Below are positions 8,387-17,905 of a DNA stretch of 35,222 nucleotides, in pieces. Position numbers and translations under genes: made by a program. This DNA is from an uncultured Acinetobacter sp. (GTDB taxonomy: Bacteria > Pseudomonadota > Gammaproteobacteria > Pseudomonadales > Moraxellaceae), in assembly GCF_947624825.1 (NCBI RefSeq), contig NZ_CANQLZ010000030.1, forward strand, positions 1 to 35,222, read 5' to 3'. The notes under the pieces were generated by a model. It did not search any database. It saw only the letters and a program-made list of their open reading frames with translations, and was not told where the DNA came from. How positions within the stretch are numbered: position 1 is the first letter of the stretch; the number at the start of each line of letters is the position of its first letter.

Positions 8387-10048
8387 ATGCTGACACATTT
8401 AACTCTGATCAATTTTGCTTTAGCTGAACGCCTTGCCCTTGATGTCAACAGTGGTTTTAATGTCTTAACTGGCGAAACAGGTGCGGGCAAATCCTTGCTG
8501 CTTGATGCATTGTCGGCCTGTTTAGGTGAGCGTACCGATACCAACTATGTACGTTTTGGCTGTGATAAAGCCGATGTCACCGCAGTTTTTAGTTATCAAG
8601 AAGATAGCCCTGAAGCACGTTGGCTCACCCAACAAGAGCTTGCCGATGATTCAGGTGAGATTCATTTACGTCGGGTGATTTTTGCCACAGGTCGCTCTAA
8701 AGCATGGATCAATGGTCGTCCAAGCAGTTTAACCGAGCTAAAAGAACTTGGGCGCTTGTTGGTGCAATTGTATAGCCAACATAGCCAACAACAATTACTT
8801 GAACAACCTTATCCAAAACATTGGCTTGACCGCTATAGCGAGTTGCAAACACCGGCTCAGCAGGTACGTGAAGCCTACCAAACATGGCAAAAAACCATTC
8901 GTCAGCATCAAGCCGCGCTCGATGCCCAAGCCACACGTTTGCAGCGTATTGCCACCTTAGAGTTGCAACTTGAAGAACTTGAAGAACTAACACAACTTGA
9001 TTATGCCGAGATTGAACAAGAATTTGATCGTCTAAGTCATCATGAAAGTATTATGCAAGATTGCGGTTATGCCTTAACTGCTTTAGATGATGCCGAACAA
9101 AATTTAAATCAAGAATTGGGCAGTATCATTCGTCGTTTAGAAGATCATGCCGGACGTAGTGAACAATTGGGGCAGATTTATAACTCATTGCTCAATGCTC
9201 AAAGCGAAATGGACGATGCCACGTCGAGCCTACGTCAATTTGTAGATCGGCAGAGTTTTGACCCTGAACGCATGCAAGAATTAAACACTTTGCTAGAAAG
9301 TTTTCATCGTTTAGCACGTAAATATCGCACTTTACCTGAAGATTTAAAGCAAGATTACCAAACATGGCAACATGAGTTAGAACAATTACAACAACTTGAA
9401 GACCCTGAAACTTTAGCCGAACAAGTTGTAGCAGCCGAACAAAGCTTTATGCAACAGGCGCAAGTACTTGATGAATTGCGCCGTGAGGCTGCTGTACCTT
9501 TAGCGCAAAAACTCACCGAAAACGTCAAACCTTTGGCACTGCCAGAAGCACGTTTTGAGTTTAAATTTGAAGCCCTAGAACAAGCAAATGCCGAAGGTTT
9601 AAGCCTAATACAACTTTTATTTACCGCCAATAAAGGAATGCCGGCGCAACCGCTTGCTAAAATTGCCTCTGGTGGTGAATTGTCACGTATTGCCTTGGTC
9701 ATGCAAGTCATGAATGCAGAAAAGACCGATGCTGAAATTTTAGTGTTTGATGAAATTGATGTTGGAATTAGCGGTGGTACAGCCGAAATTGTGGGAAGGT
9801 TACTAGCGGATTTAGCCAAGCATGTGCAAATTTTATGTATTACCCATCAAGCACAAGTGGCTGCACAATCAGATCAACATTTGTTGGTACAAAAACAGCA
9901 AACTGATCCGGCAAGTAGTACCATTTTTGAGCTTGATGAACAGGCACGTATTTTAGAATTAGCACGTATGACTGGTGGCATTGAAATTAACGACACCACC
10001 TTGCAACATGCCAAACAACTGCGTCAGTTAAAATTCCAAGTGCTGTAA
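8387..10048 (+). CDS. recN: DNA repair protein RecN
   Basis: SMC-like ATPase that acts early in recombinational double-strand break repair. The 553 residues show Walker A GETGAGKS (29-36), a central pair of Gln/Glu-rich coiled-coil arms (about 160-360), the ABC signature ASGGELSRIALVMQ, Walker B ILVFDEIDVGISGGTA, and a C-terminal H-loop region ILCITHQAQVAAQ. The length matches the family. The ATG at 8387 is preceded by a GGATGGG purine stretch. In E. coli recN is LexA-controlled; here no LexA box is visible, consistent with the known absence of canonical LexA in Acinetobacter. Confidence 0.97.
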   Translation: MLTHLTLINFALAERLALDVNSGFNVLTGETGAGKSLLLDALSACLGERTDTNYVRFGCDKADVTAVFSYQEDSPEARWLTQQELADDSGEIHLRRVIFATGRSKAWINGRPSSLTELKELGRLLVQLYSQHSQQQLLEQPYPKHWLDRYSELQTPAQQVREAYQTWQKTIRQHQAALDAQATRLQRIATLELQLEELEELTQLDYAEIEQEFDRLSHHESIMQDCGYALTALDDAEQNLNQELGSIIRRLEDHAGRSEQLGQIYNSLLNAQSEMDDATSSLRQFVDRQSFDPERMQELNTLLESFHRLARKYRTLPEDLKQDYQTWQHELEQLQQLEDPETLAEQVVAAEQSFMQQAQVLDELRREAAVPLAQKLTENVKPLALPEARFEFKFEALEQANAEGLSLIQLLFTANKGMPAQPLAKIASGGELSRIALVMQVMNAEKTDAEILVFDEIDVGISGGTAEIVGRLLADLAKHVQILCITHQAQVAAQSDQHLLVQKQQTDPASSTIFELDEQARILELARMTGGIEINDTTLQHAKQLRQLKFQVL

Positions 10049-10127
10049 TACAAAAAGTCATTGGTTTATTGTACTAAGTCGAGTAACTTGAATACAAAGC
10101 ACCACGCAAAAAAGGAGAGTTGCCGCA

Positions 10128-10685
10128 TTGCCAAATAAACAATATTTGACCCACCGTTGCCTGATTGCCCCACCGGATTTGGCGGATGACTTTTTTGCAC
10201 ATACAGTCATTTATCTGGCACGGCATGACGCAGAGGGCGCACAAGGCATTATTATTAATCGCCCAGCAGGTATTCAGGTCAAAGAGTTACTCCATGACCT
10301 TGATATTACCGCCGACCATGTTCACCCACATGAGGTGTTACAAGGCGGCCCATTGCGCCCTGAAGCAGGCTTTGTATTACATACTGGTCAGCCCACATGG
10401 CATTCTTCGGTAGCAGTGGGAGAAAACGTGTGTATCACCACCTCTAAAGATATTTTAGATGCCATTGCCCATAACCAAGGTGTGGGAAGCTACCAAATTG
10501 CCTTAGGTTATGCCAGTTGGGATAAACATCAGCTTGAGCAAGAACTAAGCCGTGGCGAATGGTTGGTATGTGACTCCGACATGGATTTAATTTTTAACTT
10601 ACCTTATGCCGAGCGTTGGGACGCTGCCTATAAAAAAATGGGCCTTGACCGCACTTGGCTATCTTCTGAGATTGGACATGCCTGA
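10128..10685 (+). CDS. yqgE: YqgE/AlgH family protein (UPF0301)
   Basis: Conserved cytoplasmic protein of unclear biochemical role (DUF179; called AlgH in pseudomonads). The 185-residue product shows [30 protein letters not shown] and [16 protein letters not shown], all typical. The start codon is TTG at 10128, supported by an AAGGAG site at 10112-10117; no better in-frame ATG lies near. The 3' end overlaps the ruvX start by 8 bp, the usual yqgE-ruvX coupling in proteobacteria. Confidence 0.93.
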   Translation: MPNKQYLTHRCLIAPPDLADDFFAHTVIYLARHDAEGAQGIIINRPAGIQVKELLHDLDITADHVHPHEVLQGGPLRPEAGFVLHTGQPTWHSSVAVGENVCITTSKDILDAIAHNQGVGSYQIALGYASWDKHQLEQELSRGEWLVCDSDMDLIFNLPYAERWDAAYKKMGLDRTWLSSEIGHA

Positions 10686-11121
10686 TTTAAATCAGCCCCA
10701 TATGATTATGGCTTTTGACTTTGGTACACAAAAAATGGGCATGGCCGTGGGTCAGTCCTTGATTGAAAGTAGCAATCCCCTTGCCTTATTTCCGATGCGC
10801 GATGGGATTCCCAATTGGGACAATCTACTTAAAATTGTGAAACAGTATCAACCTAACTTATTTTTGGTGGGTTTACCCTTAAATATGGACGATAGCGAAT
10901 CTGAACTTTCGGCACGAGCACGTAAATTTGCCCGTCGGTTACGTCATCAAACCAATATTGAAACCTTAATGGTCGATGAGCGCCTAACCACACGTGAAGC
11001 ACGCGATGAATTAGAGCACTATCAAGCCACCGGCCGTGGTAAAAATATCTCTGCCGACAGCATGGCAGCGGCCTTATTTATTGAAAGTTGGTATCGTGAT
11101 CCACAAGGCGTAAATCCTTAA
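10678..11121 (+). CDS. ruvX: Holliday junction resolvase-like / pre-16S rRNA nuclease YqgF
   Basis: RNase H-fold nuclease of the YqgF family, linked to 16S rRNA 5'-end maturation and proposed as an alternative Holliday junction resolvase. The frame stays open upstream to 10606, but the ATG at 10678 gives 147 residues, close to the usual 138. It puts the first beta strand [15 protein letters not shown], with its catalytic aspartate, near the N-terminus. Other motifs are [21 protein letters not shown] and the C-terminal [12 protein letters not shown]. The start overlaps yqgE by 8 bp. The hairpin at 11132-11153 ends the transcript. Confidence 0.94.
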   Translation: MPDLNQPHMIMAFDFGTQKMGMAVGQSLIESSNPLALFPMRDGIPNWDNLLKIVKQYQPNLFLVGLPLNMDDSESELSARARKFARRLRHQTNIETLMVDERLTTREARDELEHYQATGRGKNISADSMAAALFIESWYRDPQGVNP

Positions 11122-11131
11122 ATATCAAATC

Positions 11132-11153
11132 AGCACCTTAGGGTGCTTTTTTT
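11132..11153 (+). terminator. Rho-independent terminator after ruvX
   Basis: AGCACC-TTAG-GGTGCT stem-loop followed by seven T residues, 10 bp after the ruvX stop. Confidence 0.88.
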
Positions 11154-11406
11154 ATTGCTGCTTTAATCAGCAAACGCCTATTGTGTGTGTTTTTTCACAG
11201 CTTGTGCCAATTTTTAATTTTAAATCTCTTATGTTAAGAATCTGATTTTAATTTATGTTTAACATATTCAGTTAAAGACAGATGCTCTCTCATTTAAGCT
11301 TAAGCTCAATTACAGCAGATTGCTAAAGCACTGCCTGCTGTGGCTATTTTTCATGTAAAGTAACCGGCTGTTGATAGGTTGCTCATGTTTATAAACCCAG
11401 GTGATT
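11154..11406 (+). promoter_or_regulatory. Upstream region of IclR-type regulator
   Basis: About 250 bp without a gene. It holds a perfect 10-bp palindrome TTAAGCTTAA (11294-11303) and a 7-bp inverted repeat ACAGCAG/CTGCTGT (11312-11318 and 11335-11341). Either could be an operator for autoregulation, which is common in IclR regulators. No clear promoter pair is visible. Confidence 0.3.
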
Positions 11407-12183
11407 ATGGCGCTTTCTAGTTTTGGTAAGATTTTAACTGTCTTAGATCTATTTTCGATCCAACGTCCTGTGATTAATGTGGATGTGATCAGTACCGAAC
11501 TAGGCTTATCTAAACCGACCAGTTATCGTTACTTAAAAGAATTGGTTTCGGCAGAATTATTACTCCGTTTAAGTGGCACCTCAGGCGATTACACCTTAGG
11601 TTCAAAGATTGCCGTACTCGATTATATTTCGCGTACCACCGACCCTTTGGTGCAGGTGAGTATTCCTTTTATGAAAGAGATGGTAGAGCGCACTGAATTT
11701 TCTTGTTTACTGACCCACTTAAACCATGATTCATGTATCGATATTCATGATGAAGTTTTTAAAAACATGAGTTTATATTCGTATGGTCGAGGTTGCCCAC
11801 GTCCTGTATTTTTAGGTTCATCACCTAAAGTAATGCTTTCACATTTACCTAAACAACAAATTTTAGATTATTACCAACGCTTTGCAACTCAATTGGCTGA
11901 GGTGAATTTTGCCCAAAGCGAAGATGAATTTTTAAGCTTAATGAAAAAAATTAAGAAACAAGGCTACTATTTTTCCAATGGCGAGCTTGATGCCAATATT
12001 GCAGGGCTGTCTGTACCGGTAAAATTTTCAAGCAAAGAACCACCTTTGGCTTTAACCTTATTGGGCTCTAAAAATCGCTTTGAATTTGTTAACTTGCAAA
12101 AAGTGATTGAAATTTTGCAAGAAAATGCTGCATTAATTGAACAGAATTTTTTAGCACTTGAATCTCAAAAAGTCTCAATCTGA
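11407..12183 (+). CDS. IclR-family transcriptional regulator
   Basis: DNA-binding regulator with an N-terminal winged helix-turn-helix (about 5-65; VISTELGLSKPTSYRYLKEL is the recognition region) and a C-terminal IclR effector-binding domain (about 80-250). The 258-residue length is normal. The effector is unknown. In Acinetobacter, IclR proteins such as PcaU and PobR control aromatic catabolism, but no catabolic genes flank this one. The start may be the ATG at 11407 (AGGTGA just upstream, tight spacing) or the GTG at 11401; I favour ATG. It has its own terminator at 12189-12216, separating it from the ABC exporter. Confidence 0.9.
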   Translation: MALSSFGKILTVLDLFSIQRPVINVDVISTELGLSKPTSYRYLKELVSAELLLRLSGTSGDYTLGSKIAVLDYISRTTDPLVQVSIPFMKEMVERTEFSCLLTHLNHDSCIDIHDEVFKNMSLYSYGRGCPRPVFLGSSPKVMLSHLPKQQILDYYQRFATQLAEVNFAQSEDEFLSLMKKIKKQGYYFSNGELDANIAGLSVPVKFSSKEPPLALTLLGSKNRFEFVNLQKVIEILQENAALIEQNFLALESQKVSI

Positions 12184-12188
12184 ATCAT

Positions 12189-12216
12189 AAGCCCATGCAA
12201 CATGGGCTTGGTTTTT
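12189..12216 (+). terminator. Rho-independent terminator after IclR-type regulator
   Basis: AAGCCCATG-CAA-CATGGGCTT is a perfect 9-bp stem followed after GG by five T residues. Confidence 0.85.
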
Positions 12217-12291
12217 GACAAACTTTCAACAAGTTTACCTGCAAAATCTCGCTACACTCAAAAGACTTTACAAGAATAAAAGTTTGTCTTT

Positions 12292-14094
12292 ATGAACTTA
12301 TGGCAGCTATTCCATAAACTGCGTCCTTTTGTACAGCCGTATAAATTATTGGTGATGGCAACACTCGCCTTAACTTTTGTGGGTGCCTTTACCGCGCAAG
12401 TCAACGCACTGACCTTACAATATGCAGTGGACCAAATTGATGCTCTACTCAAACAAGGCTTAGGTTTAGATGCCGGTTGGCATATTTTAATCACTATTTC
12501 GGTGATTTTACTCAGTAAAGAAATTATCAGTGCTTTGGTACAATTTGGGCAAAAGTTTTATGGTGAAAAACTTAAAATTTTAGTGTCACAAGATTTAGCA
12601 CAAGGCATTATTGAAAAGTTTTTGACCTACCGTTTGGCCTTTTTTAATCAAGATCATAACCAAGCCGGCAAACTACAAACCCGAATTGATCGGGGTATTG
12701 GCTCTTTAACGCGTTTAGTGCAAATCTTTTTTATTGATATTTTACCGCTATTTACCAGTGCAATTGTGGCATTGGGTTTAATGTATTATGCCAATGTGTA
12801 TGTTGGCTTGGTGGCAACCGCGATTGTGCCTATTTATTTTTGGCTGACCTATAAACAGGCACAAAAACTAGGTGGTTGGCGGCGTAATTTACGCGATGGG
12901 CGTGAGAAAAAAAGCCAAGGCATTTTAAGTATTATTAACTCCATTACCGTGATTAAATCATTTAACCGCGAAAGTATTGAAGCCACCAAGCAACTGAGTT
13001 TGCAGCGTGAATTGACTGAAAATCAGATGCATACCCGACAAACCAGTTTTATTTTTGATGGTTTAAAAACTTTTATTGAACAAATTGGCATTGTGCTGAT
13101 TATCATCTTAACGGCGTATTTTGTGCTCGATGGACAAATGAGCATTGGGATGATCATGTACCATGTGTTGTTGTTTAATAATGTCTCGGCGCCCATTCGC
13201 TCTTTGCATCGTATTTATGATGAAGTCAATGACGCGATGATTTACTCCGAAAGCTTCTTCAAAATTTTAGAAGCCGATGATGAAATTGAAGCAAGTGGTA
13301 CGCTTAAACCTATGATTCGTGGTAAGTTCCAACTCAACAATGTCAATTTCTTTTATCCCAATGGGCATCATGCTTTAAAAGATATTTCAATGACGATTCA
13401 GCCCAATAAAATTACCGCTTTAGTGGGCTTATCGGGTGCAGGAAAATCAACATTAATTAGCCTGTTAGATAAATTTTATTTACCGCAAAATGGCGCTATT
13501 CAACTCGATGGCGTGGATATTAATGACATTGACACCCAATATTTACGTGATCAAATTGGTCTCGTATTACAAAAAAATCATATTTTCCAAGGTTCTATTT
13601 TGGACAATATTCGCTATGGCAAAACCAATGCACTAGATGAAGAAGTGTATTTGGCCGCGCAAAAAGCCTCGGTTCACGAGCAAATTTTACAACTGCCCGA
13701 GGGTTATCATAGCGATGCCTTAATGCTCTCAGGTGGGCAGCAACAACGCATTGCGATTGCGCGTATGTTCTTGAAAAATCCACCGATTATTTTCTTAGAT
13801 GAACCAACAGCCAGTTTAGATGCCATTGCCACCGAACAAATTAAGCAAAGTTTAGATGAAATTAAACAAGGGCGTACCGTGATTATTATCTCTCATAGTT
13901 TGTCGCAAATTATTGATGCTGATTATACCTACGTCATGAAAGACGGCATGATTGCCGAACACGGCGAACATGACGCGCTCTATCATCAAGATGGGGTGTA
14001 TAAAGAAATTTTTGATGCCATGGCCAAGAGCTTAAATATTGAAAAAATCGCCAAAACCTTTGAAGATGATGGTGATGAAGAAACCCATAGCTAG
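12292..14094 (+). CDS. ABC transporter, fused permease and ATPase (exporter type)
   Basis: Half-transporter with one six-helix ABC membrane domain (about 15-320) and one nucleotide-binding domain (about 345-580), expected to work as a dimer exporting a hydrophobic or peptide-like substrate. All ATPase motifs are intact: Walker A GLSGAGKST (about 380), Q-loop LVLQKNHIFQGSI, signature LSGGQQQRIAIAR (about 479), Walker B IIFLDEPTASLDA (about 500) and the switch His in IIISHSLSQI. The 600-residue length matches MsbA-like exporters, but no lipid A-specific context is present, so the substrate is open. The tail is acidic (DDGDEETHS). The ribosome site is weak. It shares a terminator with pgsA. Confidence 0.92.
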   Translation: MNLWQLFHKLRPFVQPYKLLVMATLALTFVGAFTAQVNALTLQYAVDQIDALLKQGLGLDAGWHILITISVILLSKEIISALVQFGQKFYGEKLKILVSQDLAQGIIEKFLTYRLAFFNQDHNQAGKLQTRIDRGIGSLTRLVQIFFIDILPLFTSAIVALGLMYYANVYVGLVATAIVPIYFWLTYKQAQKLGGWRRNLRDGREKKSQGILSIINSITVIKSFNRESIEATKQLSLQRELTENQMHTRQTSFIFDGLKTFIEQIGIVLIIILTAYFVLDGQMSIGMIMYHVLLFNNVSAPIRSLHRIYDEVNDAMIYSESFFKILEADDEIEASGTLKPMIRGKFQLNNVNFFYPNGHHALKDISMTIQPNKITALVGLSGAGKSTLISLLDKFYLPQNGAIQLDGVDINDIDTQYLRDQIGLVLQKNHIFQGSILDNIRYGKTNALDEEVYLAAQKASVHEQILQLPEGYHSDALMLSGGQQQRIAIARMFLKNPPIIFLDEPTASLDAIATEQIKQSLDEIKQGRTVIIISHSLSQIIDADYTYVMKDGMIAEHGEHDALYHQDGVYKEIFDAMAKSLNIEKIAKTFEDDGDEETHS

Positions 14095-14106
14095 TTTACC
14101 AAAGCT

Positions 14107-14140
14107 AAAAAAAAGCCCCTCAAGGAGGAGCTTTTATTTT
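14107..14140. terminator. Bidirectional terminator, ABC exporter / pgsA
   Basis: AAAAGC pairs with GCTTTT, and inside it CCTC pairs with GAGG after one mismatch, around a small loop. An A-run to the left and a T-rich tract to the right let it serve both convergent genes. Confidence 0.75.
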
Positions 14141-14726
14141 AAGGCTGTTTTAAGTACGGCCATGCCGCTTTTAGGTAAATAAACATCGACCACAGGGTTA
14201 AAATCACTGCGGTATACAACAATAAATACGCTAAGGTTTCAAGCGGTGGCCAATTAAGCAAAAATACCGAAATTGCAATCATCTGAAATGCCGTTTTGTA
14301 TTTACCCACTTTAGACACTGCCACATTGGTACGTGCGCCGAGTTCTGCCATCCACTCACGCAAAGCCGATACGGTAATTTCGCGTGAAATAATCACAATC
14401 GCAGCAAAGGCCATAGAAATGGTCGGTTGCCATTGCACCAAGACAATTAATGCCGCAGCGACCATAAGTTTGTCTGCCACAGGGTCTAAAAAACGCCCAA
14501 AGGCCGAGGTTTGATTTAAAGTACGCGCCAAATAGCCATCAAACCAATCGGTGACCGCAGCAATCACAAAAATCGCGGTGAGTATAACATGGCGCGTCAT
14601 GCTACCGTCATGACCATCTACACCTGCACTGGTTGGCCAATACACCACCAACAAAAATACAGGAATCAGCGCAATACGCGCTAGGGTCAATATATTAGGA
14701 ATATTCAGGATACGACCTGTTGTCAT
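14139..14726 (-). CDS. pgsA: CDP-diacylglycerol-glycerol-3-phosphate 3-phosphatidyltransferase
   Basis: Inner-membrane enzyme making phosphatidylglycerol phosphate from CDP-diacylglycerol and glycerol 3-phosphate, the committed step to phosphatidylglycerol and cardiolipin. The CDP-alcohol phosphotransferase signature D-G-x2-A-R-x8-G-x3-D-x3-D is complete (from DGYLAR to DPVADK), and four or more hydrophobic helices are visible. I choose the ATG at 14726 (195 residues, MTTGRILNIPN). A TTG at 14738 is in frame with a purine-rich stretch before it and cannot be excluded. uvrC lies upstream on the same strand with a 137-bp gap. Confidence 0.94.
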   Translation of the reverse strand: MTTGRILNIPNILTLARIALIPVFLLVVYWPTSAGVDGHDGSMTRHVILTAIFVIAAVTDWFDGYLARTLNQTSAFGRFLDPVADKLMVAAALIVLVQWQPTISMAFAAIVIISREITVSALREWMAELGARTNVAVSKVGKYKTAFQMIAISVFLLNWPPLETLAYLLLYTAVILTLWSMFIYLKAAWPYLKQP

Positions 14727-14863
14727 AGACACCGCCAACGCTTCCCCAGTTTGTCAATCAAACCAGCCAATAATTTTGGTTTTTTCGTGTGAATAGCGCC
14801 ACTTTATACGAAATGCGTTACAGTGTCACTAGCGGAAATGCACGCCTGCCTACTGAGTCAGCC

Positions 14864-16669
14864 TTATTCATGCAGGACTTTATAAATGGTACGTGCCAAG
14901 ACTGCGCCTAAACCCGGCACTAAACTTAAGTCTTTTTCCGAGGCTTTGAGCACCCCTTGAATGCCACCAAAATGGGTCAGTAAATCACGACGCCGTTTTG
15001 GCCCTAAACCCGGAATTGCTTCTAAGACCGAAGAGCTGCGGCGTTTATCGCGCTTAGCACGATGTTTGGTAATGGCAAAACGATGTGCTTCATCACGTAC
15101 CTGCTGAATTAAATGCAAGGCTTTATGATCTTCAGGTAACTGCTCTTTACGCCCATCGGTAAAATGTAAGGTTTCTAAGCCCGGTTTACGCCCCTCACCT
15201 TTAGACACGCCCACCAAAAATGCCTGCTCGGTTAAACCTAAATCCTGCATCACTTGCATAGCCATATTCAATTGCCCTTTACCACCATCAATCAACAGTA
15301 AATCCGGCAACATGTGTTTGCTATAACGACGGGTTAAAGCTTGGCGCATGGCTGCATAATCATCGCCTTCGGTAATATCTTCAATACCAAATTGACGATA
15401 ATCACGCTTGCGCATCCCACCACGATCAAACACCACACAAGAGGCAATGGTCGCCTCACCCATGGTATGTGAGATATCAAAACATTCAATACGATCTACA
15501 GCACGTTGTAAAACTCGCTCAAGCTGATGAAAACGTTCATTAAGCTGCAAATGATTGGCAAGCTGTACTTTAATGCCATGTTGTACGTTCATTTGTGCTA
15601 ATTCTTGCCATTCGGCACGGGTTTCACGCACTTTATGTTTAACTTGAATCTTCTTATCAAAATGCTGACTCAAGGCTTGCTCTAATTCTTTTACATCAGG
15701 CAGTTCAACATTCACTATCAATTCTGATGGCACTTCATCGGCCACTTGAAAGTAAAAGTTGGCCATAAAGTCATTCAGCATTTGCCCTAAATCATCGCCT
15801 TGCATATCAGGAAAATAGCTTTTTCCTCCCAGCATTTTACCGTTACGCACATGCATAATTTGCACACAGGTCACCCCAGCTTGATAGGCAATTGCTAAAA
15901 TATCGGCTTCGCCTTTAATTTTGTAAATCGCTTGATTGGCTTGCACATCACGCAACAATGCCAAACGATCGCGATAAAACACTGCTTTTTCAAACTCTAA
16001 GGCTTCGGCAGCGGCTTCCATATTTTGAATCAGTTCTTGATTCAGCTCTTTGGTATCGCCTTGTAAAAAACGTAGCGAGTTTGCCACATCTTGCTGATAA
16101 TCCGCAGGCGAAATTAAGCCCACGCACGGCGCACTACAGCGTTTAATTTGATATTGCAAACACGGGCGTTTACGTTGCGCAAAATAGCTGTTTTCACATT
16201 GGCGTACATTAAACAGTTTTTGTAAAACCAACAAAGTGTCTTTGGCATTGACTGCACTTGGATAAGGCCCAAAGAATTTTCCGGCTTGGTGCTTGCCCTT
16301 ACCGCGACCACTGGCAATTCTTGGATAAGGTTTGTCAGCTGAAATATAAATATACACATAGGATTTATCATCACGCAGCATAATGTTGTACGGCGGACGA
16401 TGTAACTTAATTAGATTTTGCTCAAGCAATAAAGCTTCGGTTTCTGAACGCACCACCAAGGTTTCAATATCGTAAATTCGACTCACCAACGCTTGCGTTT
16501 TAGGATGCTCGATGGTTTTTACAAAATAACTTGAAACACGATTTTTAAGATTTTTGGCTTTACCCACATACAGCAATTCACCATCTTTACCCAACATACG
16601 ATACACCCCCGGCAAGGTGGTCATATGGGCTAAGATTTTTTCGATATGAGGACGGGCATGTGCGTTCAC
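14864..16669 (-). CDS. uvrC: Excinuclease ABC subunit C
   Basis: Dual-incision nuclease of UvrABC nucleotide excision repair. Domains in order are: N-terminal GIY-YIG nuclease ([20 protein letters not shown], makes the 3' cut), a Cys-containing middle region ([16 protein letters not shown]), a UVR motif (about 200-235, binds UvrB), the RNase H-like 5' nuclease domain ([20 protein letters not shown]) and a C-terminal tandem helix-hairpin-helix ([26 protein letters not shown]). I choose the GTG at 16669, which has AGGT 6 bp upstream and gives 601 residues. An in-frame TTG at 16690 is less well supported. pgsA follows on the same strand, an arrangement common in gammaproteobacteria. Confidence 0.95.
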   Translation of the reverse strand: MNAHARPHIEKILAHMTTLPGVYRMLGKDGELLYVGKAKNLKNRVSSYFVKTIEHPKTQALVSRIYDIETLVVRSETEALLLEQNLIKLHRPPYNIMLRDDKSYVYIYISADKPYPRIASGRGKGKHQAGKFFGPYPSAVNAKDTLLVLQKLFNVRQCENSYFAQRKRPCLQYQIKRCSAPCVGLISPADYQQDVANSLRFLQGDTKELNQELIQNMEAAAEALEFEKAVFYRDRLALLRDVQANQAIYKIKGEADILAIAYQAGVTCVQIMHVRNGKMLGGKSYFPDMQGDDLGQMLNDFMANFYFQVADEVPSELIVNVELPDVKELEQALSQHFDKKIQVKHKVRETRAEWQELAQMNVQHGIKVQLANHLQLNERFHQLERVLQRAVDRIECFDISHTMGEATIASCVVFDRGGMRKRDYRQFGIEDITEGDDYAAMRQALTRRYSKHMLPDLLLIDGGKGQLNMAMQVMQDLGLTEQAFLVGVSKGEGRKPGLETLHFTDGRKEQLPEDHKALHLIQQVRDEAHRFAITKHRAKRDKRRSSSVLEAIPGLGPKRRRDLLTHFGGIQGVLKASEKDLSLVPGLGAVLARTIYKVLHE

Positions 16670-16819
16670 AATTAACCTATGGCTTGGCAATCTTTATTCT
16701 GCATAATGTGATGATCAATTGCTGATTTTCAAGCAGATTAATGTAGCTTGGCCGCCCAAGAGATGTTGATGATGCTGCATTTTTGCTATGCTTAAACTCT
16801 GCTTTAGGGAAATCATGTT

Positions 16820-17863
16820 ATGACGCAATCTTCGCATGCCGTGCATATTATTCAGCCTGCTACATCTAGCCATAGCATTTCAGAAAAAGACCGCTTGATT
16901 GGTAAACCACGTTTTCATTTTGAACCAATCCAAGTCATGCAAAAGCTGCGTGAACGTATTATTGGGCAAGATGCAGCACTCAATGAAATTGAAAAAATGT
17001 TGCATGTGGTTAAAGCCGACTTTTCTAATCCTGAGCGTCCTTTGTCAGTCACCCTAATGCTTGGCCCTACCGGCGTAGGCAAAACCGAAACGGTACGCTT
17101 AATCAGCGAAGCGATTTATGGACGTGCCGATGCGTTTTGCCGGATTGATATGAACACCTTAGCGCAAGAACATTATGCCGCAGCCTTAACCGGCGCACCA
17201 CCAGGTTATGTTGGCTCTAAAGAAGGGCATAGTTTATTTGATGAAACCGCCATTGCAGGCAGCCACACACGCCCCGGTATTATGTTATTTGATGAACTTG
17301 AAAAAGCCTCAAATGAAGTCTTACGCGGTTTAATGAATGTCTTAGATACCGGCAAACTTACCCTCACCGCTGGCACTAAAACCATTGATTTTCGTAACTG
17401 CATGATTTTTATGACCAGCAATGTCGGTGCGCAAGCGGCACAGCAATATTTAGATAAGCTCAATTTCTTACCTAAAAAAATGCAAGATGTCTGTTTAAAG
17501 CGCGTTCCTACGCAAACCATTATTGAAAAAGTCATGCGTCGTAAATTCGATCCGGAATTTTTAAACCGTATTGATCGCACCTTGCATTATCAACCTGTAC
17601 AAGATGATGCCCTGCCACGTCTGGTCGAGATTGAACTGACTAAACTCAATCAACGCCTACGACACCAAAAGCGCCAAGTGCATTTAACCGATGCCGCCAA
17701 AGCTTACTTTTATCAAGATCATGATATTCGTTATGGGGCACGCCATTTAGGGCGCAAACTCCGTACCGAACTTGAACCTGTATTGGCACTCTATTTTTTG
17801 CAACATCCTGATGTATTTGAGTTAAATCTTGATTATCAAAATGGTCATTTTCAAGCAACTTAA
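16820..17863 (+). CDS. Stand-alone Clp/Hsp100-type AAA+ ATPase (D2-like, single ring)
   Basis: Resembles only the second AAA+ module of ClpA/ClpB: 347 residues with no Clp N-domain and no D1 ring. Motifs are intact: IGQDAALNEIE, Walker A GPTGVGKT (82-89), pore loop GYVG (129-132), Walker B IMLFDE (154-159), sensor 1 Asn201, arginine finger Arg250 in PEFLNRID, and sensor 2 Arg308 in YGARHLGR. A D2-small domain follows (about 265-345). It is therefore likely an active threading ATPase. The segment between sensor 1 and the arginine finger shows no IGL/IGF tripeptide, so docking to ClpP is doubtful (inference). The first 30 residues are polar and unlike the family. AGGG precedes the ATG. Its partner and substrate are unknown; it is monocistronic by context. 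Confidence 0.85.
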   Translation: MTQSSHAVHIIQPATSSHSISEKDRLIGKPRFHFEPIQVMQKLRERIIGQDAALNEIEKMLHVVKADFSNPERPLSVTLMLGPTGVGKTETVRLISEAIYGRADAFCRIDMNTLAQEHYAAALTGAPPGYVGSKEGHSLFDETAIAGSHTRPGIMLFDELEKASNEVLRGLMNVLDTGKLTLTAGTKTIDFRNCMIFMTSNVGAQAAQQYLDKLNFLPKKMQDVCLKRVPTQTIIEKVMRRKFDPEFLNRIDRTLHYQPVQDDALPRLVEIELTKLNQRLRHQKRQVHLTDAAKAYFYQDHDIRYGARHLGRKLRTELEPVLALYFLQHPDVFELNLDYQNGHFQAT

Positions 17864-17866
17864 ATC

Positions 17867-17897
17867 AAAAAGACCACCTGTGTAAGGTGGTCTTTTT
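17867..17897. terminator. Bidirectional terminator, Clp-type ATPase / LprI-like gene
   Basis: AAAAAGACCACC pairs perfectly with GGTGGTCTTTTT around a 7-nt loop, with the A- and T-runs forming the stem base. It serves convergent genes. Confidence 0.88.
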
Positions 17898-17905
17898 ACA
17901 ACTAA

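Noticed and set aside
9355..9819. Antisense frame in recN
   Set aside because: Its Cys/Ser/Ala-rich composition is typical of a reverse-strand shadow; recN is certain on the other strand.
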